The position numbers and the translations under genes were made by a program. From Silurus meridionalis (lineage: Eukaryota > Chordata > Actinopteri > Siluriformes > Siluridae): 64,000 bases of DNA. The notes under the pieces were generated by a model. It did not search any database, was not told where the DNA came from, and saw only the letters and a program-made list of their open reading frames with translations. Position 1 is the first letter of the stretch, and every line of letters begins with the position of its first letter. Shown here in pieces: positions 45,346-58,426 of the stretch. The stretch covers positions 7,339,992-7,403,991 of the forward strand of contig NC_060907.1 of assembly GCF_014805685.1 (NCBI RefSeq), in the 5' to 3' direction.

Positions 45346-46346
45346 CATACTTATTGTTCACTATAAAATACCTCAATTTAGTGCAAAAGTGAGCAACTCC
45401 AATTACACAGAGCTGCAGTCTGTGACCATTTACATTTTAATTCTCAAAATTGCCAGATTTCAATTCACTTTTAAGATTTAATAGAACGATCGTGTTCTCA
45501 TAATGGTAACCGTCTTTCACTACCATCCATAATAATGCGTAACCTCTTTAAACTTGATTTGTGTTGTTTGACTATCATATATTACAGCATTGACCTTTTC
45601 ATGACTTTCCGGCGTACCAAACTCATTGTTAAGGAGTCGAATGATTTGGAAGCTGTATGAGATCCCTGCCTCATTTTTCATTTCAATTTTTAGCCCCCTG
45701 CTTTAATGATGAAAACAAATAGTGTTTTATTTCCTAAAGACAATCTTCTATTTCATTTTCTCTCCCTGTCCTCAGTTCATCTGTTGGCAAATGATAATGC
45801 TCCAACGAAAATGTGCCATCGTCTATTTATAGAAGATGGCTGCCTGCCAGGCTAATAAGTTCTCTCTGACATTTCTGAGAGCGTTGAGATTGTCAATTTA
45901 GTACTCATCTAGCAGCGCAGCCCCCCGCTCAGCGTCTCAGCATCTCATCCGGAACATTTTGCCATTACTAAGACTGTGTGCTGTAACAGAAGCTCCTGCT
46001 ATAGCCACATCCGCTATACTCTGCATCTACTTACAGGTGTCAGAACCAGCATGACTGCCCATTTCCGCCTATCTTTTCTCACACATAGCTTTCAAGACCT
46101 GAATTTTCTTTCTCTCCTATTTTCACATTCACATATTTAATTAACTACATATATCTAATTAATCCCAATTTAATTTATTCAATCCATTTTAAAGCCTATT
46201 ACTAATAATGATTTTACAATATATTATTGTTTATTAGTAGTATTTATTAGATAATAAATGTATTAAGTATTAATTCATTTATTTATTAACTTCATAAATT
46301 TGCCAATTTATTTGAGACTACTTTGAGTTTTATTTATTAATTTTTT
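45346..46346. other. Non-coding; 45700-46060 is a candidate conserved element
   Basis: No gene. The 45700-46060 stretch (CTCAGTTCATCTGTTGGCAA, GTGCCATCGTCTATTTATAG, CAGCCCCCCGCTCAGCGTCT) is non-repetitive with balanced composition. Flanks are AT-rich. Confidence 0.35.
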
Positions 46347-46381
46347 TTTGTTTGTTTGTTTGTTTGTTTGTTTGTTTGTTT
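46347..46381. repeat. (TTTG)n microsatellite
   Basis: About 8 TTTG units after a T run. Confidence 0.95.
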
Positions 46382-46494
46382 CATTAATATACATATAAAT
46401 TAAGCTGCATGAGCACAAATTTCCACAAAAACAGTGGAGATTTTCGGTCTTCTCTTTTCCCGTCTTTTCCACCTTTCCTTTCCCATTCTTTTAT

Positions 46495-46606
46495 CCTTCC
46501 TTCCTTCCTTCCTCCTTCCTTCCTTCCTTCCTTCCTTCCTTCCTTCCTTCCTTCCTTCCTTCCTTCCTTCCTTCCTTCCTTCCATCCTTCCATCCTTCCT
46601 TCCATC
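46495..46606. repeat. (CTTC)n polypyrimidine microsatellite
   Basis: About 110 bases of CTTC repeat with a few interruptions (CTCC, CATC). Proline/serine/leucine and Lys/Glu/Gly-rich frames over it are artefacts. Confidence 0.97.
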
Positions 46607-47144
46607 TTCTGCAGCACTCTCCTCATCACTTGGTCTACTTTATCTCTTTGAAGTGTGCCCCACATTTGCATCCAGCTGGCTACAGTCACAGCTCTTGTTG
46701 TGCTAAATGGCTGAGACGGTTATGCTGCAATAAAATGATGAGTGTATTCACAAAGTCTACTTAAAGCACTCTCTGTTTACAAGGGGGATTGGAGTCTAGA
46801 TTCATTGGCTACTAATAGAGCCTCAGGCCATGGCCCATTGACTCTGTGTGAGGAAGAGGCCGCTGCGAAAGGGCCTCAGTTACAGATAGAGATACGGGTG
46901 AGAGGAAGGAAAAAGCGTGGAACTTTAAATCATGGAAGAAAGACTGTATTATTAGTAGAGACACAGCACAATAGCTCTTTATGTGGATCTCTAAGTAGAT
47001 TATCATTGCTACAAAATGCATTCAGAATACCAAATCTTTCTATACACAAGTTTTTCTCAGCTTTCATTGCTGGTAAATCTTGGTAATTATACAGCCCTAC
47101 ATGTAATTGTATTCAAACAAATAAAAGAATAATAATAAGAATGC
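46607..47144. other. Non-coding stretch with one unsupported frame
   Basis: A 114-codon plus-strand frame (46742-47086) is not low complexity but has no recognisable domain or start context. I treat it as chance. No transposon is seen. Confidence 0.4.
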
Positions 47145-47581
47145 TAGGCTGTTTGAACACCTAATTCCACATTTAGTTGCTGTTAATCTCTATTCTTTTA
47201 GGAAGATGTTCCAATATATTTTGGAGTGTGCTGGTGTAGATTTGTGCTCATTCAGCCACGAAGGGGTTGGTAAAGTCAGATACTGATGTAGGTCAGGTGA
47301 GGGGCCCTGGGGTGAATTCAGTTTCTAATTCATTCCAGAGGTGTTCAGTAGGGTTGAGATCAGAGGTCTGATCTCTGAGCAGGGATCTTTTACGTAAACC
47401 TGTGCAAAACATAACTTTATGGAGCTGGCTTTGTGCACAGGGGTATTGTCATGCTGGAACAGGTTTGCTACTAATTCTACTTCTAATACTAAAGTGGAGG
47501 AAAAACTCCAACTTTGTGGTACCAGTTTACGGAAGAACCACATATGGCTGTAAAGGTCAGATGTCCCAATACTATATAGTG
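47145..47581. mobile_element. Tc1-like MITE (family B), copy 5
   Basis: Interior segments GATGTTCCAATATATTTTGG, TGCTCATTCAGCCACGAAGG, AGGTGTTCAGTAGGGTTGAG, TTTGTGCACAGGGGTATTGT and CATGCTGGAACAGGTTTGCT lead to the right end CCAATACTATATAGTG. The left inverted end is degraded. The element is about 435 bp, the longest interior of the five copies. Confidence 0.75.
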
Positions 47582-47744
47582 CCCATATATTTTATAAACA
47601 GTATGTAAGACAGATTTAATCTCAATTTGAGTCAATGTTGAGATTTTCTTGAGATTTTTTTATACTATTCTAAATGTGCTGCAAGATTGCTCATGGACTA
47701 AAATTAAATTAAAATAAAGAAAAAACACCTATATTGTTTCTTAG

Positions 47745-47747
<3 letters not shown>

Positions 47748-47839
<92 letters not shown>

Positions 47840-47998
47840 CATCCATCCATCCATCCATCCATCCATCCATCCATCCATCCATCCATCCATCCATCTATCT
47901 ATCTATCTATCTATCTATCCATCCATCCATCCATCCATCCATCCATCCATCCATCCATCCATCCATCCATCCATCCATCCATCCATCCATCCATCCAT
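47748..47998. repeat. Compound (TCTA)n(TCCA)n(TCTA)n(TCCA)n microsatellite
   Basis: Four blocks: TCTA about 47748-47839, TCCA about 47840-47892, TCTA about 47893-47919, TCCA about 47920-47998. The Ile-Tyr-Leu-Ser and Ile-His-Pro-Ser repeat frame over it is an artefact. Confidence 0.98.
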
Positions 47999-48109
47999 AT
48001 TTATCTAATTGTTAATTCTATATTTAATAAAAATCAGGCTTTGCTTTGGATTTATTTAAACAGAATATTTTTTATTCTAAAACAAATAAAATTAAAATGG
48101 ACAAAATCA

Positions 48110-48700
48110 TGAACTTTTAAGCAAATTTTTGTTGACTAACCTTTAGAGGGAATCTTGACAAACAAGCAATCAATTTTCAAATCAAAATTTTGATTAAACC
48201 TCTGTTAACAGGTAGTTTGGTCTTTATTAGCAAATTGTTTTATCTTATTTAGGGTTAAGCTTTAAAAGTGCCTTCTCTAGACTCTTTGTTTCAACTTGTC
48301 TCATAGATGTTAAATAAGATCCACACAGTGTTCATATAATAACCTTTAGAATAGTCCAGTGTTTTGTTCTTAGCCATTCTTGGGTGCTTTTAGCTGTTTT
48401 GGGTCATTATAGTGTTGGAAAACCTCTGAGCTGTGACTGAGATGGAGCTTTCTGATGCTGAGCAGTCTGTTTCGCTCCAGCATGGCTTGGAAGTCTTGAG
48501 ATTTCATTGAGCACTGCACAGATTCAAGGCTCCTATTGCCAAACTCAGTGAGGCAGCCCATAGAAAAGCAGCATCAGTACACATACAGCTAATGTGCCTT
48601 GGCCACAAGTTCCAGTTTTGTATCATCTGTCTGAAGGACATTTTCCCAGTAGCAATGTGGCTTGTCAGTATTCATTTTAGCGAATTGTGAAGAAAGCAAA
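48110..48700 (-). mobile_element. Decayed Tc1-like transposon fragment
   Basis: On the minus strand a 63-codon frame (48561-48370) reads SVQCSMKSQDFQAMLERN, then SEVFQHYNDPKQLKAPKNG. The VFQ-NDPK motif is the second catalytic Asp region of Tc1 transposases, here with Tyr and Gln at positions usually Asp and His. Flanking sequence (AGAATAGTCCAGTGTTTTG, CATTCTTGGGTGCTTTTAGC) also resembles this class. No terminal repeats are visible; both halves are truncated. Confidence 0.65.
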
Positions 48701-49682
48701 TAGTTTGAAACATCACTATAAACTAATTAATGATATTTAGTTTCTAGGTATACCAACAAATTTGACTGTGACTTTTTCTATGCCTCTATAAAGGAAATAT
48801 AAATTGTTGGATTATTGTAATAGAGAATTTTGACACTGTCTCTCGGATTTTATGCTTTTAAAGAGTATCCCTTTCCATAGTATTTCACATGTGCTACAAG
48901 ATTGTTTACAGACTGAAATTGACCAACAACAACAAATCTGCATTTAAATTCAAGATAAAAAAAATTAAATTAAACACGACTGCATCGTACTCAGGCGACT
49001 GGCGATTTATTCTGCAGCTGTGAGCTGCGACGTATGGAAATGCGCTGGCTTTTATCAATTGTATTAAAAGAGCATATCAGCCGCAAGACTACACACGCAC
49101 CATTTCGATGTGTGAATAACTGGGGAAAATGGAACACATTTGCTCAAATCTCAGCTAAGTACGTTTGAGAGTGGTAGAAAATAGATATGGAGGAAATGAC
49201 TGGACAACATGTTTAATAGAAACTGGGCATCTCTGTATCCAGGCAGGGTATACTGTATATCACCTGTCAGTCACATGATTGAAGAAGTGGGGAGGAGGAC
49301 GCATGGTCATTGCAAGCAGTTATTTACTGGGCAAGGAAATGCATTATATCTTTTGTGCTGTGTCTGACAAACGACTACAAAAGTAAGGCATGACGGGAAA
49401 TTAGGTTTAGGATGCACACTGTTGTCTGAAAACCCCATTTGGCAAGCCGTGTCCTCATTTTGGCAGCTTTGCATTGTCGTGAAAGAGAATCACAGATCCA
49501 GAATGCAAACCTACAGTAGGTGCAGGATATTTGTAACAAAGCCAAGTGGGAAACATTCTTTCCTCTCTCTCTCTTTGTTTGGGCTCTGACTGTCCTCTTA
49601 TCTTTTTACACAGCAGCAGTCTTAACACTTCAGATTGTTGAGCATGAATAAAGACAAACTCTTCAGCCAACACTCAAAACCA

Positions 49683-49685
<3 letters not shown>
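48701..49685. other. Non-coding; 48980-49150 is a candidate conserved element
   Basis: No gene. The 48980-49150 stretch (GTACTCAGGCGACTGGCGAT, GAGCTGCGACGTATGGAAAT, ACACACGCACCATTTCGATG) is balanced and non-repetitive. Confidence 0.35.

Positions 49686-49764
<79 letters not shown>
49686..49764. repeat. (AT)n microsatellite
   Basis: About 79 bases of AT repeat followed by GTATATGTGTGTATAT. Confidence 0.98.
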
Positions 49765-49770
<6 letters not shown>

Positions 49771-50638
49771 GTGTGTATATTTAATGGGCACACATACACA
49801 CATATAGTAGTATAGTTTTCTTGAACACTAAAGAATAAATGATTATGATGCCCAGTGATATTATCGTGGCCGCAGTCATTTGATTCCTCTCAGCCCAAAA
49901 TGAGCTCATTTCATGCTCTGGCGGGCAGTCTGAATCCTGAAATGAGCACAAATTGTCATTCGCACCCGTCTCCTGGACAGACAGATAATGATTGCTAGAT
50001 CATGGGGAAAGAGAGAGAAAAAAATTGCAGGGGCAATAAAAAGCCACCCTACAGTTCACATTACTGCCACCCAATTTGATAGCTGACAAGTTTTTTTCCT
50101 TGGGACAGTATTTCCTGAGATGTTAAGCAAGACAGAGGTGAGAGGCCTCACTATTGTCTGCCCCTAGATGATGAGTTCTTTTCCTTAGAGGCTTTTAGCA
50201 ACTCTCATGACCTCTTAAATTCATAGGCAAACTTTGTTCCAAGATCTTGCAGGCAGACATCACGTATACCAAATATAGTGCAACGGTCTCTAGCACTTTG
50301 ACTTCCTCAAGTACTGTCAGCTTGCTATTTTAGATTTCTATTCCCATATTTGGAAACATGGCGTTCTCTGATGTCCTAGGAGGAATGTTAGTCAGTGTGT
50401 TCTGCCAAAAAACATCCAAGGACACATTTTTTTGGTCACATATTACTAAGCATGGCTTTCAAACAACCTTGGATTTTTAGTACCTACCACAGTTATCATG
50501 ACAATACTGAACAAAATGTGGGGTCTGTAACCACATATGGGTGAATAAAATTCATAGATTGGTATGACACTCTTGAGTATCTGTTAAATTCTAATGTCTA
50601 GTTCTAAATGTTAAATTCTAAAGTGTTTCTCACTTCAT

Positions 50639-50640
<2 letters not shown>
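49765..50640. other. Non-coding; 49850-50060 is a candidate conserved element
   Basis: No gene. ATTATCGTGGCCGCAGTCAT, AAAATGAGCTCATTTCATGC and GACAGATAATGATTGCTAGA lie in a balanced stretch. The rest is ordinary. Confidence 0.35.

Positions 50641-50693
<53 letters not shown>
50641..50693. repeat. (GT)26 microsatellite
   Basis: 53 bases of perfect GT repeat. Confidence 0.98.
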
Positions 50694-50695
<2 letters not shown>

Positions 50696-50897
50696 TGAGA
50701 GAGGGGAGGGACATGAGAGTAATAAATGAATTGATGATTGTCATTCATTCATTTTGACAGCATGATCAAGTCTATGATGACATAATCTTGCAGCATGAAA
50801 TGTTTCCTTTATCTATTACAATTGTCACCTGACCTAAGAAATCACTCACAAAGATTTTACACATTTTACTGATATCAGAAACATGATATACAGACAA

Positions 50898-50898
<1 letters not shown>

Positions 50899-50981
<83 letters not shown>
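50899..50981. repeat. (TA)n microsatellite
   Basis: 83 bases of TA, followed by a degenerate GGAT-rich region to about 51100. Confidence 0.98.
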
Positions 50982-50984
<3 letters not shown>

Positions 50985-51109
50985 TTAATTTGGATATATA
51001 TTGGGTGGATATATGGATAGGTGGATAAGAGGATGGATAATTAATAGAGGAAATTGGTGGATTAGGAGAGGAAAGGATGGTGAATAAGTAAATGAGCGAG
51101 GTTTTGCTT

Positions 51110-51350
51110 GACTAATGCAGCACGCATTTCTCTTTGACAGTTTTTATAAAAAATATAAATGAATAAATATAAAAGAGGCGAAATTAAAACCTTATAAATA
51201 TAGTCCACTCAAGTCCACTAAAAAATTATTTCTAATCACTAAACATTTGTTTTACTGATGCACCAAACTTTAATGAAGCACCAAAATCCGCCATGTTGCA
51301 CTCATTCAGCAATTTAAACTGTCCGTGTGGAAACATAGCAAAAGTTTTTG
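51110..51350. repeat. Interspersed repeat shared with 17280-17740
   Basis: GCACGCATTTCTCTTTGACA, AAAAGAGGCGAAATTAAAAC, AAATCCGCCATGTTGCAC and ACTGTCCGTGTGGAAACATA occur in the same order as in the hAT-like relic at 17270-18139. This is therefore a partial copy of the same element. Confidence 0.7.
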
Positions 51351-51549
51351 GTTCCTTTTGGTGCCAAAACAAAAGAACAAAAGTTCCTTTTGGTGTCCTG
51401 AGCATTTTACGTCATTTAAAACAGCATAACTAATTTAAAACATATTCAATATTAAAATGTATTCATTTAAAGTACATTTAGAACAAGATAAAAATGTGCA
51501 ATTAAGTTAGTAATAATCACGAGTAAACTCATGAAAATCATATTCATAT

Positions 51550-52765
51550 ACACACACAGTATCTCACAAAAGTGAGTACACCCCTCACATTTCAGCAACC
51601 ATTTTAGTATATCTTCTCAAGAAACAATACTATAGAAATGAAAGCTGGAGATATTTTAGGGTAGTTAAATATTATTAGCCGCCATTATTGGTAAAATACC
51701 TGGCAACAAAAGTCACAACCTATGTGATAACAGCTGTATGGCATTTAACCCTGCAAAGTCACATGTTCTATTTATCATGTTTTTGTCTGCTTAACAGGTT
51801 CATACAAATTTGTGTATCTTGTAATAGAGCTGTTAAAATGTGGTGCTTTGAGTACAATTCTCTCAGACTGACCACTGGATCTTTAACATGGCACCTCATG
51901 GCAAAGAACTCTTTGAGGAATTAAGAATTAGAATTGTTGCTCTCCACAAAGATCAGAAGATCAGTAACCCCCTGAAACTGAGTTACAGCACAGTGGCCAG
52001 AGTCATACGGAGGTATTCCATGACTGTTTCCACTCGGAACAGGTCTCGCATGGGTCCATCATAGAAGTTGAGTCCTTATACTGTCTGTCAGGTACAGAAG
52101 CTGGCTTCAAAAAACAGACACATGAGTGCTGCTAGCATTGCTTTAGAGGTTGCAGAAGTGGAAGATCTGCTTGTCAGTGCTCAGAACACACATGCCGCAC
52201 GTTGCAACAAGTCAGTTTGCATGGTCATCAACCCAGAAAGAAGCCCTTTCTGAAGGTGGTTTACAAGAAAGCCTGCAAACGGTTTGCTGAAGACAACCTG
52301 TACAAGATAAACTTGTCTGGCATGTGTGGTGATGCGCTGGTGGGGGGGTACCAAGAAAATTGTGTCTTGCCTACAGTAAAGCATGGTGGTGGTAGCATCA
52401 TGGTCTGGGGCTGCATAAGTGCTGCTGGTACTGTGGAGGTGCAGTTCATTGAGGGAAACATGGATTCTAGCATGTACTGTGACAGAACAGCAGAACATGA
52501 TGCTCTCCCTTCAGAAACTCTCCCGAACGCCAACTGCCTTGCTGAGGAAGCTGAAGGTGAAGGTGATGTAATGGTCAGCTATGTCACCAGACCTAAACCC
52601 TATTGAGCACCTGTGGGGCATCCTCAATCAGAAGGTGGAGAAGTGCTATGTGTCAAACATCCAGCAGCTCCGTGATGTCATTATGCATGAGTGGAAGAGG
52701 ATCCCAGCAAGAACCTGTGCAGCTCTGGTGAATTCTATGCTCAGTTGCTGAAATGTGGGAGATGA
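51550..52765 (+). mobile_element. Decayed Tc1-like transposon, left inverted end kept
   Basis: CAGTATCTCACAAAAGTGAG, then TACACCCCTCACATT, at 51557-51591 is a known Tc1-type terminus of fish. The element continues with transposase sequence in several frames and ends near CTCAGTTGCTGAAATGTGGG. A right inverted repeat was not found downstream, so the right end is truncated or decayed. Confidence 0.85.
51888..52752 (+). pseudogene. Tc1-like transposase, broken
   Basis: It begins with the ATG at 51888: MAPHGKELFEELRIRIVALH, then a helix-turn-helix (LKLSYSTVARVIRRY). A TAG stop follows MGPS at 52060-52062. The same frame continues with KLSPYTVCQVQKLASKNRHM. Other frames carry KKPFLKVVYKKACKRFAEDN (52202-52606), TVKHGGGSIMVWGC, and finally MSPDLNPIEHLWGILNQKVE (near 52580-52640). 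GGGSIMVWGC and SPDLNPIEHLW are hallmarks of Tc1 DDE transposases. The segment with the first catalytic Asp is deleted between RFAEDNL and the TVKHGGGS region, and further frameshifts are present. It encodes no active enzyme. Confidence 0.9.
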
Positions 52766-53046
52766 ATAAGCCAATAAACACATTTTTTGTTATATAGATG
52801 ATTAATTTGATAGAATGCATAGGTGAGAAAATGGCTGGCTTGCTGGATAGATGTGTGGGTGTAAAAGTAAATAGAATTGGTGTATGAGCATTAGGTGAAA
52901 AGTCAGATGCCTTCATTGAATAAATGAGAAAGGGATCAATGGATGAGTAAATAAAAAGTATTGATAGACAATAGATGAAAAAAGTGGCTGGTTGAAAATA
53001 TAAACAGATGCATAGATTAACAATTGGAAACAACTGATGAGCAAAG
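52766..53046. repeat. Degenerate GATA/GGAT-rich flank
   Basis: Loose GATAGAT, GGATAGAT and GATGAG words lead into the array at 53047. It looks like a decayed extension of the tetranucleotide repeat. Confidence 0.45.
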
Positions 53047-53099
53047 GGATGGATGGATGGATGGATGGATGGATGGATGGATGGATGGATGGATGGATG

Positions 53100-53193
<94 letters not shown>
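53047..53193. repeat. Compound (GGAT)n(AGAT)n microsatellite
   Basis: GGAT about 53047-53100, then AGAT about 53101-53193. It is the reverse complement of the repeat types at 47748-47998. Confidence 0.98.
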
Positions 53194-54113
53194 GTGGAAT
53201 CTAAATACTTAGACAAAAATCTTTATGCAATACACACAGATACAGGTATATATGTACACATATTAGATACACAGCAAGAGGGAAAGTGAAAGAAGCAAAG
53301 AGAGAGAGAGAGAGACAGAAAGAAGTCAAGAGTCCCCATAGGGCACAGGACATGGCCATGCATGCTAATGGAATGGTGAAGACTGGAAGAGACAAGTGGT
53401 TTTGTTCGGTAGTCAGTTTTAATAAAAGCCAGCTTTTCCTTACACACAGCCAGGCTGCAGCACAGGCTCCATGCAAAGCTGTGTTCCCGTGTATGAAACT
53501 TTCAGCCATCAGCACAGAAATGAGTCTGTACCTTCTAAGGAGTTATTACAGCTGTGGAAAATGTCAGCGAGGCCTTCTACAATCATACACTGCGATGACT
53601 TCAGGAGCAGGTTAATACTGGTGTTGATTTCAGGTTAACTGTAATATTCAAGTAGTAATATATAGTTGGTTAACCTTCAATTACAGAGGAGTAATGAAAT
53701 GGCATCAGGAAAGTGTTTTTAAAAAACGCAGATATGTCGAAGGGCTGACATTTTAGCATAGCAAAACAGTCCGAATGAGAAGAATTGTACATCCAATAAG
53801 CTGCTCGATTAACTATTATTGCAAATACATGCAATTTTAGTCTCAATCACAAGCCACGCGTCTAGCATTTCTAAAATAGTCTCATCATTTTTCATTTATA
53901 AGACCAGTCAAAGATCTGCCTACTTTCACAGAAAGAGGTCATGTTTTTTTACAGCGCATTTCCCTCCAACACGTAAAGATATCTCTTTTACTCCCTACTG
54001 ACTGTTCAAAAAAAGCTTTTTAAAACAACTTTGAACAATAGAATGCCTTGACCTTTTTGTACGCCCAGTATATTTTGCTCTGCCTTTCAGTGTTGAAATA
54101 TTTTTATAAAGGT

Positions 54114-54114
<1 letters not shown>
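53194..54114. other. Non-coding stretch
   Basis: A short AG run lies at 53298-53315. The frames on both strands at 53201-53615 overlap and lack domains. Nothing else is recognised. Confidence 0.45.

Positions 54115-54178
<64 letters not shown>
54115..54178. repeat. (CA)32 microsatellite
   Basis: 64 bases of perfect CA repeat. Confidence 0.98.
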
Positions 54179-54181
<3 letters not shown>

Positions 54182-54359
54182 GTTCGGAAACATTCACAAT
54201 TCTGAAGCTTGTGGCCAGAAAAAGGTGCCAAAGACATGATGAATTGTGGCTTATGGTGGAGAGCCAGAACAGTAGAATAACTACACAATTATTGCCATCC
54301 TTTTAAAGAATTATTTAAAATTATGGCATACAACATTCACTTTTTTTTGTTCTACTTAA

Positions 54360-54375
54360 ACACATCATTCTGGGA
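54360..54375. repeat. Target-site duplication, 5' side of LINE copy 3
   Basis: ACACATCATTCTGGGA, 14 of 16 identical to 55169-55184 (ACACCACATTCTGGGA). Confidence 0.8.
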
Positions 54376-55168
54376 GGAAAGAGTAGTGGAAGCCAGGCTG
54401 AGAGAAGAGGTGACTATCTTGAAGCAACAGTATGGTTTAATGCAGAGGAAGAGCACTACGGATGCAATATTTGCTTTGTGGATTTAGAGAAAGCGTACAA
54501 CAGGGTGCTGAGAGAGAAGCTGTGGTATTGTATGAGGAAGTCAGGTATGTCTGAGAAGTATGTGAGGGTGGTGCAGGACATGTATGAGGACAGTGTGACA
54601 TCAGTGAAGTGTGCAGTAGGAACGACAGACTGGTTCCAGGTGAAGGTTAGACTGCTTCAAGGATCGGCTTTGAGACATTTCCTATTTGCAGTGATGATAG
54701 ACAGGTTGATTAACAATTTCAGACAGGAGTCTCCCTGGACTATGATGTTTGCGGATGATATTGTGGTTTGTGGTGAGAGTAGTGAGCAGGTGGATAAGAG
54801 CCTGGAGAGGTGGAGGTACAGGCTGAAGAGAAGTGGAATGAAAGTCAGTAGAAGTAAGACAGCGTACATGTGTGTGAATGAGAGGGAGGACATTTTGAAG
54901 ACAAAGTGAGAGAGGCCCAATTGAGATGGTTTGGACATGTGCAGAGGACGGACATGGGGTATATCAGTAGGAGAATGCTAAAGATGGAGCTGCCAGGAAG
55001 GAAAAAAGAGGAAGGCCAAGGAGGAGGTTTATGGGTGTGGTGAAGGGAGACATGCAGGTAGTCGGTTTGAAAGAGGAAGATGTAGAGGACCAGTTAGTAT
55101 GGAGATGGATGAGCCGTTGTGGCGACCCCTAATGGAAGCAGCCACAAGAAAAAGAAAAAAAAGAAGAA
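54376..55168 (+). mobile_element. RTE-type LINE, copy 3, 5'-truncated
   Basis: Same family as 13294-16407 in the opposite orientation. It begins inside the reverse transcriptase finger region (AGTGGAAGCCAGGCTGAGAG) and ends at the normal 3' end (GTGGCGACCCCTAATGGAAG) with an AAGAAAAAG-type tail. It is bounded by a 16-bp target duplication. The 5' truncation is the usual outcome of incomplete reverse transcription. Confidence 0.92.
54385..55136 (+). pseudogene. LINE reverse transcriptase remnant (copy 3)
   Basis: The main frame at 54478-54909 carries motif A MDLEKAYNRV (aspartate kept), motif B QGSALRHFLF (altered) and motif C FADDIVVCGES. After YMCVNERED a deletion of about 350 bases joins directly to the C-terminal region (LRWFGHVQRTDMGYISRRML in another frame, 54895-55010). 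A deletion of about 55 bases precedes motif A. It is therefore inactive, but it preserves the motif A aspartate lost in copy 1 and the FADD box lost in copy 2. Confidence 0.92.
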
Positions 55169-55184
55169 ACACCACATTCTGGGA
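55169..55184. repeat. Target-site duplication, 3' side of LINE copy 3
   Basis: ACACCACATTCTGGGA, pairing with 54360-54375. Confidence 0.8.
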
Positions 55185-55291
55185 AAAAACATCCATTTAC
55201 TGAAATGCATTCTGACATATATACGAGGTGGTATCAAAAGGTTTCAAGGCTAATGGTGCTAACTGGTGCTATTCTGACCACATGCGTTACC

Positions 55292-55382
55292 AAGTCAAGT
55301 CAAGTCAAGTTTATTTCTATAGTGCTTTTTTACAACGGACATTGTCTTAAAGCAGATTTACAAAATTAACACTTCTATTATT
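55292..55382 (-). repeat. Inserted LINE/SINE tail with (CAAGT)n
   Basis: CAAGTCAAGTCAAGTCAAGT, then TTATTTCTATAGTGC, then ACATTGTCTTAAAGCAGATT is the reverse complement of a common fish retroelement tail (related to 23920-23985). It interrupts the mariner leader between the inverted repeat and the start codon. Confidence 0.6.
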
Positions 55383-55387
55383 TTATC

Positions 55388-55610
55388 ATGGATAGCAATT
55401 TAGAACAAAAAGCAAACGTGAAAATCTGCATCAAACTAGGTAAATCTGCCACAGGGATGTTGGACATGACATACAGCGATGCTGCAACGAGTCGTTCAAG
55501 GTGTTCTGAGCGGCAAGCATGCTTCAAGAGATCAGGAAGCCCTTTAAAGAGTTCAACCCCTGAAAATGTTGAAACTTATGCATGATGTAACCAACAATCC
55601 TGTTACCATC
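55388..55610 (+). pseudogene. Mariner transposase N-terminal fragment
   Basis: A 65-codon frame: MDSNLEQKANVKICIKLGKS, then ATGMLDMTYSDAATSRSRCS. This matches the Mos1-type helix-turn-helix start of mariner transposases, with small indels (the usual TYEML and QVFEWH region is garbled). A second-frame continuation with ENVETYA and LMHD-like sequence follows. The catalytic DD34D domain is missing. Confidence 0.75.
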
Positions 55611-55625
55611 TAGTGACTAAAAGCT

Positions 55626-58426
<2,801 letters not shown>

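Larger units (their letters stand above)
55220..55625 (+). mobile_element. Mariner-type transposon 5' fragment
   Basis: TACGAGGTGGTATCAAAAGG, then TTTCAAGGCT (55222-55251), is a mariner-type left inverted end. The start of a transposase follows at 55388 after an inserted block at about 55292-55380. The rest of the element is absent, and ordinary sequence follows about 55625. Confidence 0.75.

Noticed and set aside
46742..47086. 114-codon plus-strand frame with mixed composition
   Set aside because: No recognisable domain, no start context or splice signals, and an overlapping antisense frame of 69 codons; best treated as chance.
47734..48015. 93-codon frame of Ile-Tyr-Leu-Ser and Ile-His-Pro-Ser repeats
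   Set aside because: Direct product of the TCTA/TCCA arrays; similar frames at 17748-17957 and 52653-53216 are rejected for the same reason.
53201..53615. Overlapping frames of 74-109 codons on both strands
   Set aside because: None has recognisable motifs; they overlap each other and start or end in simple repeat.
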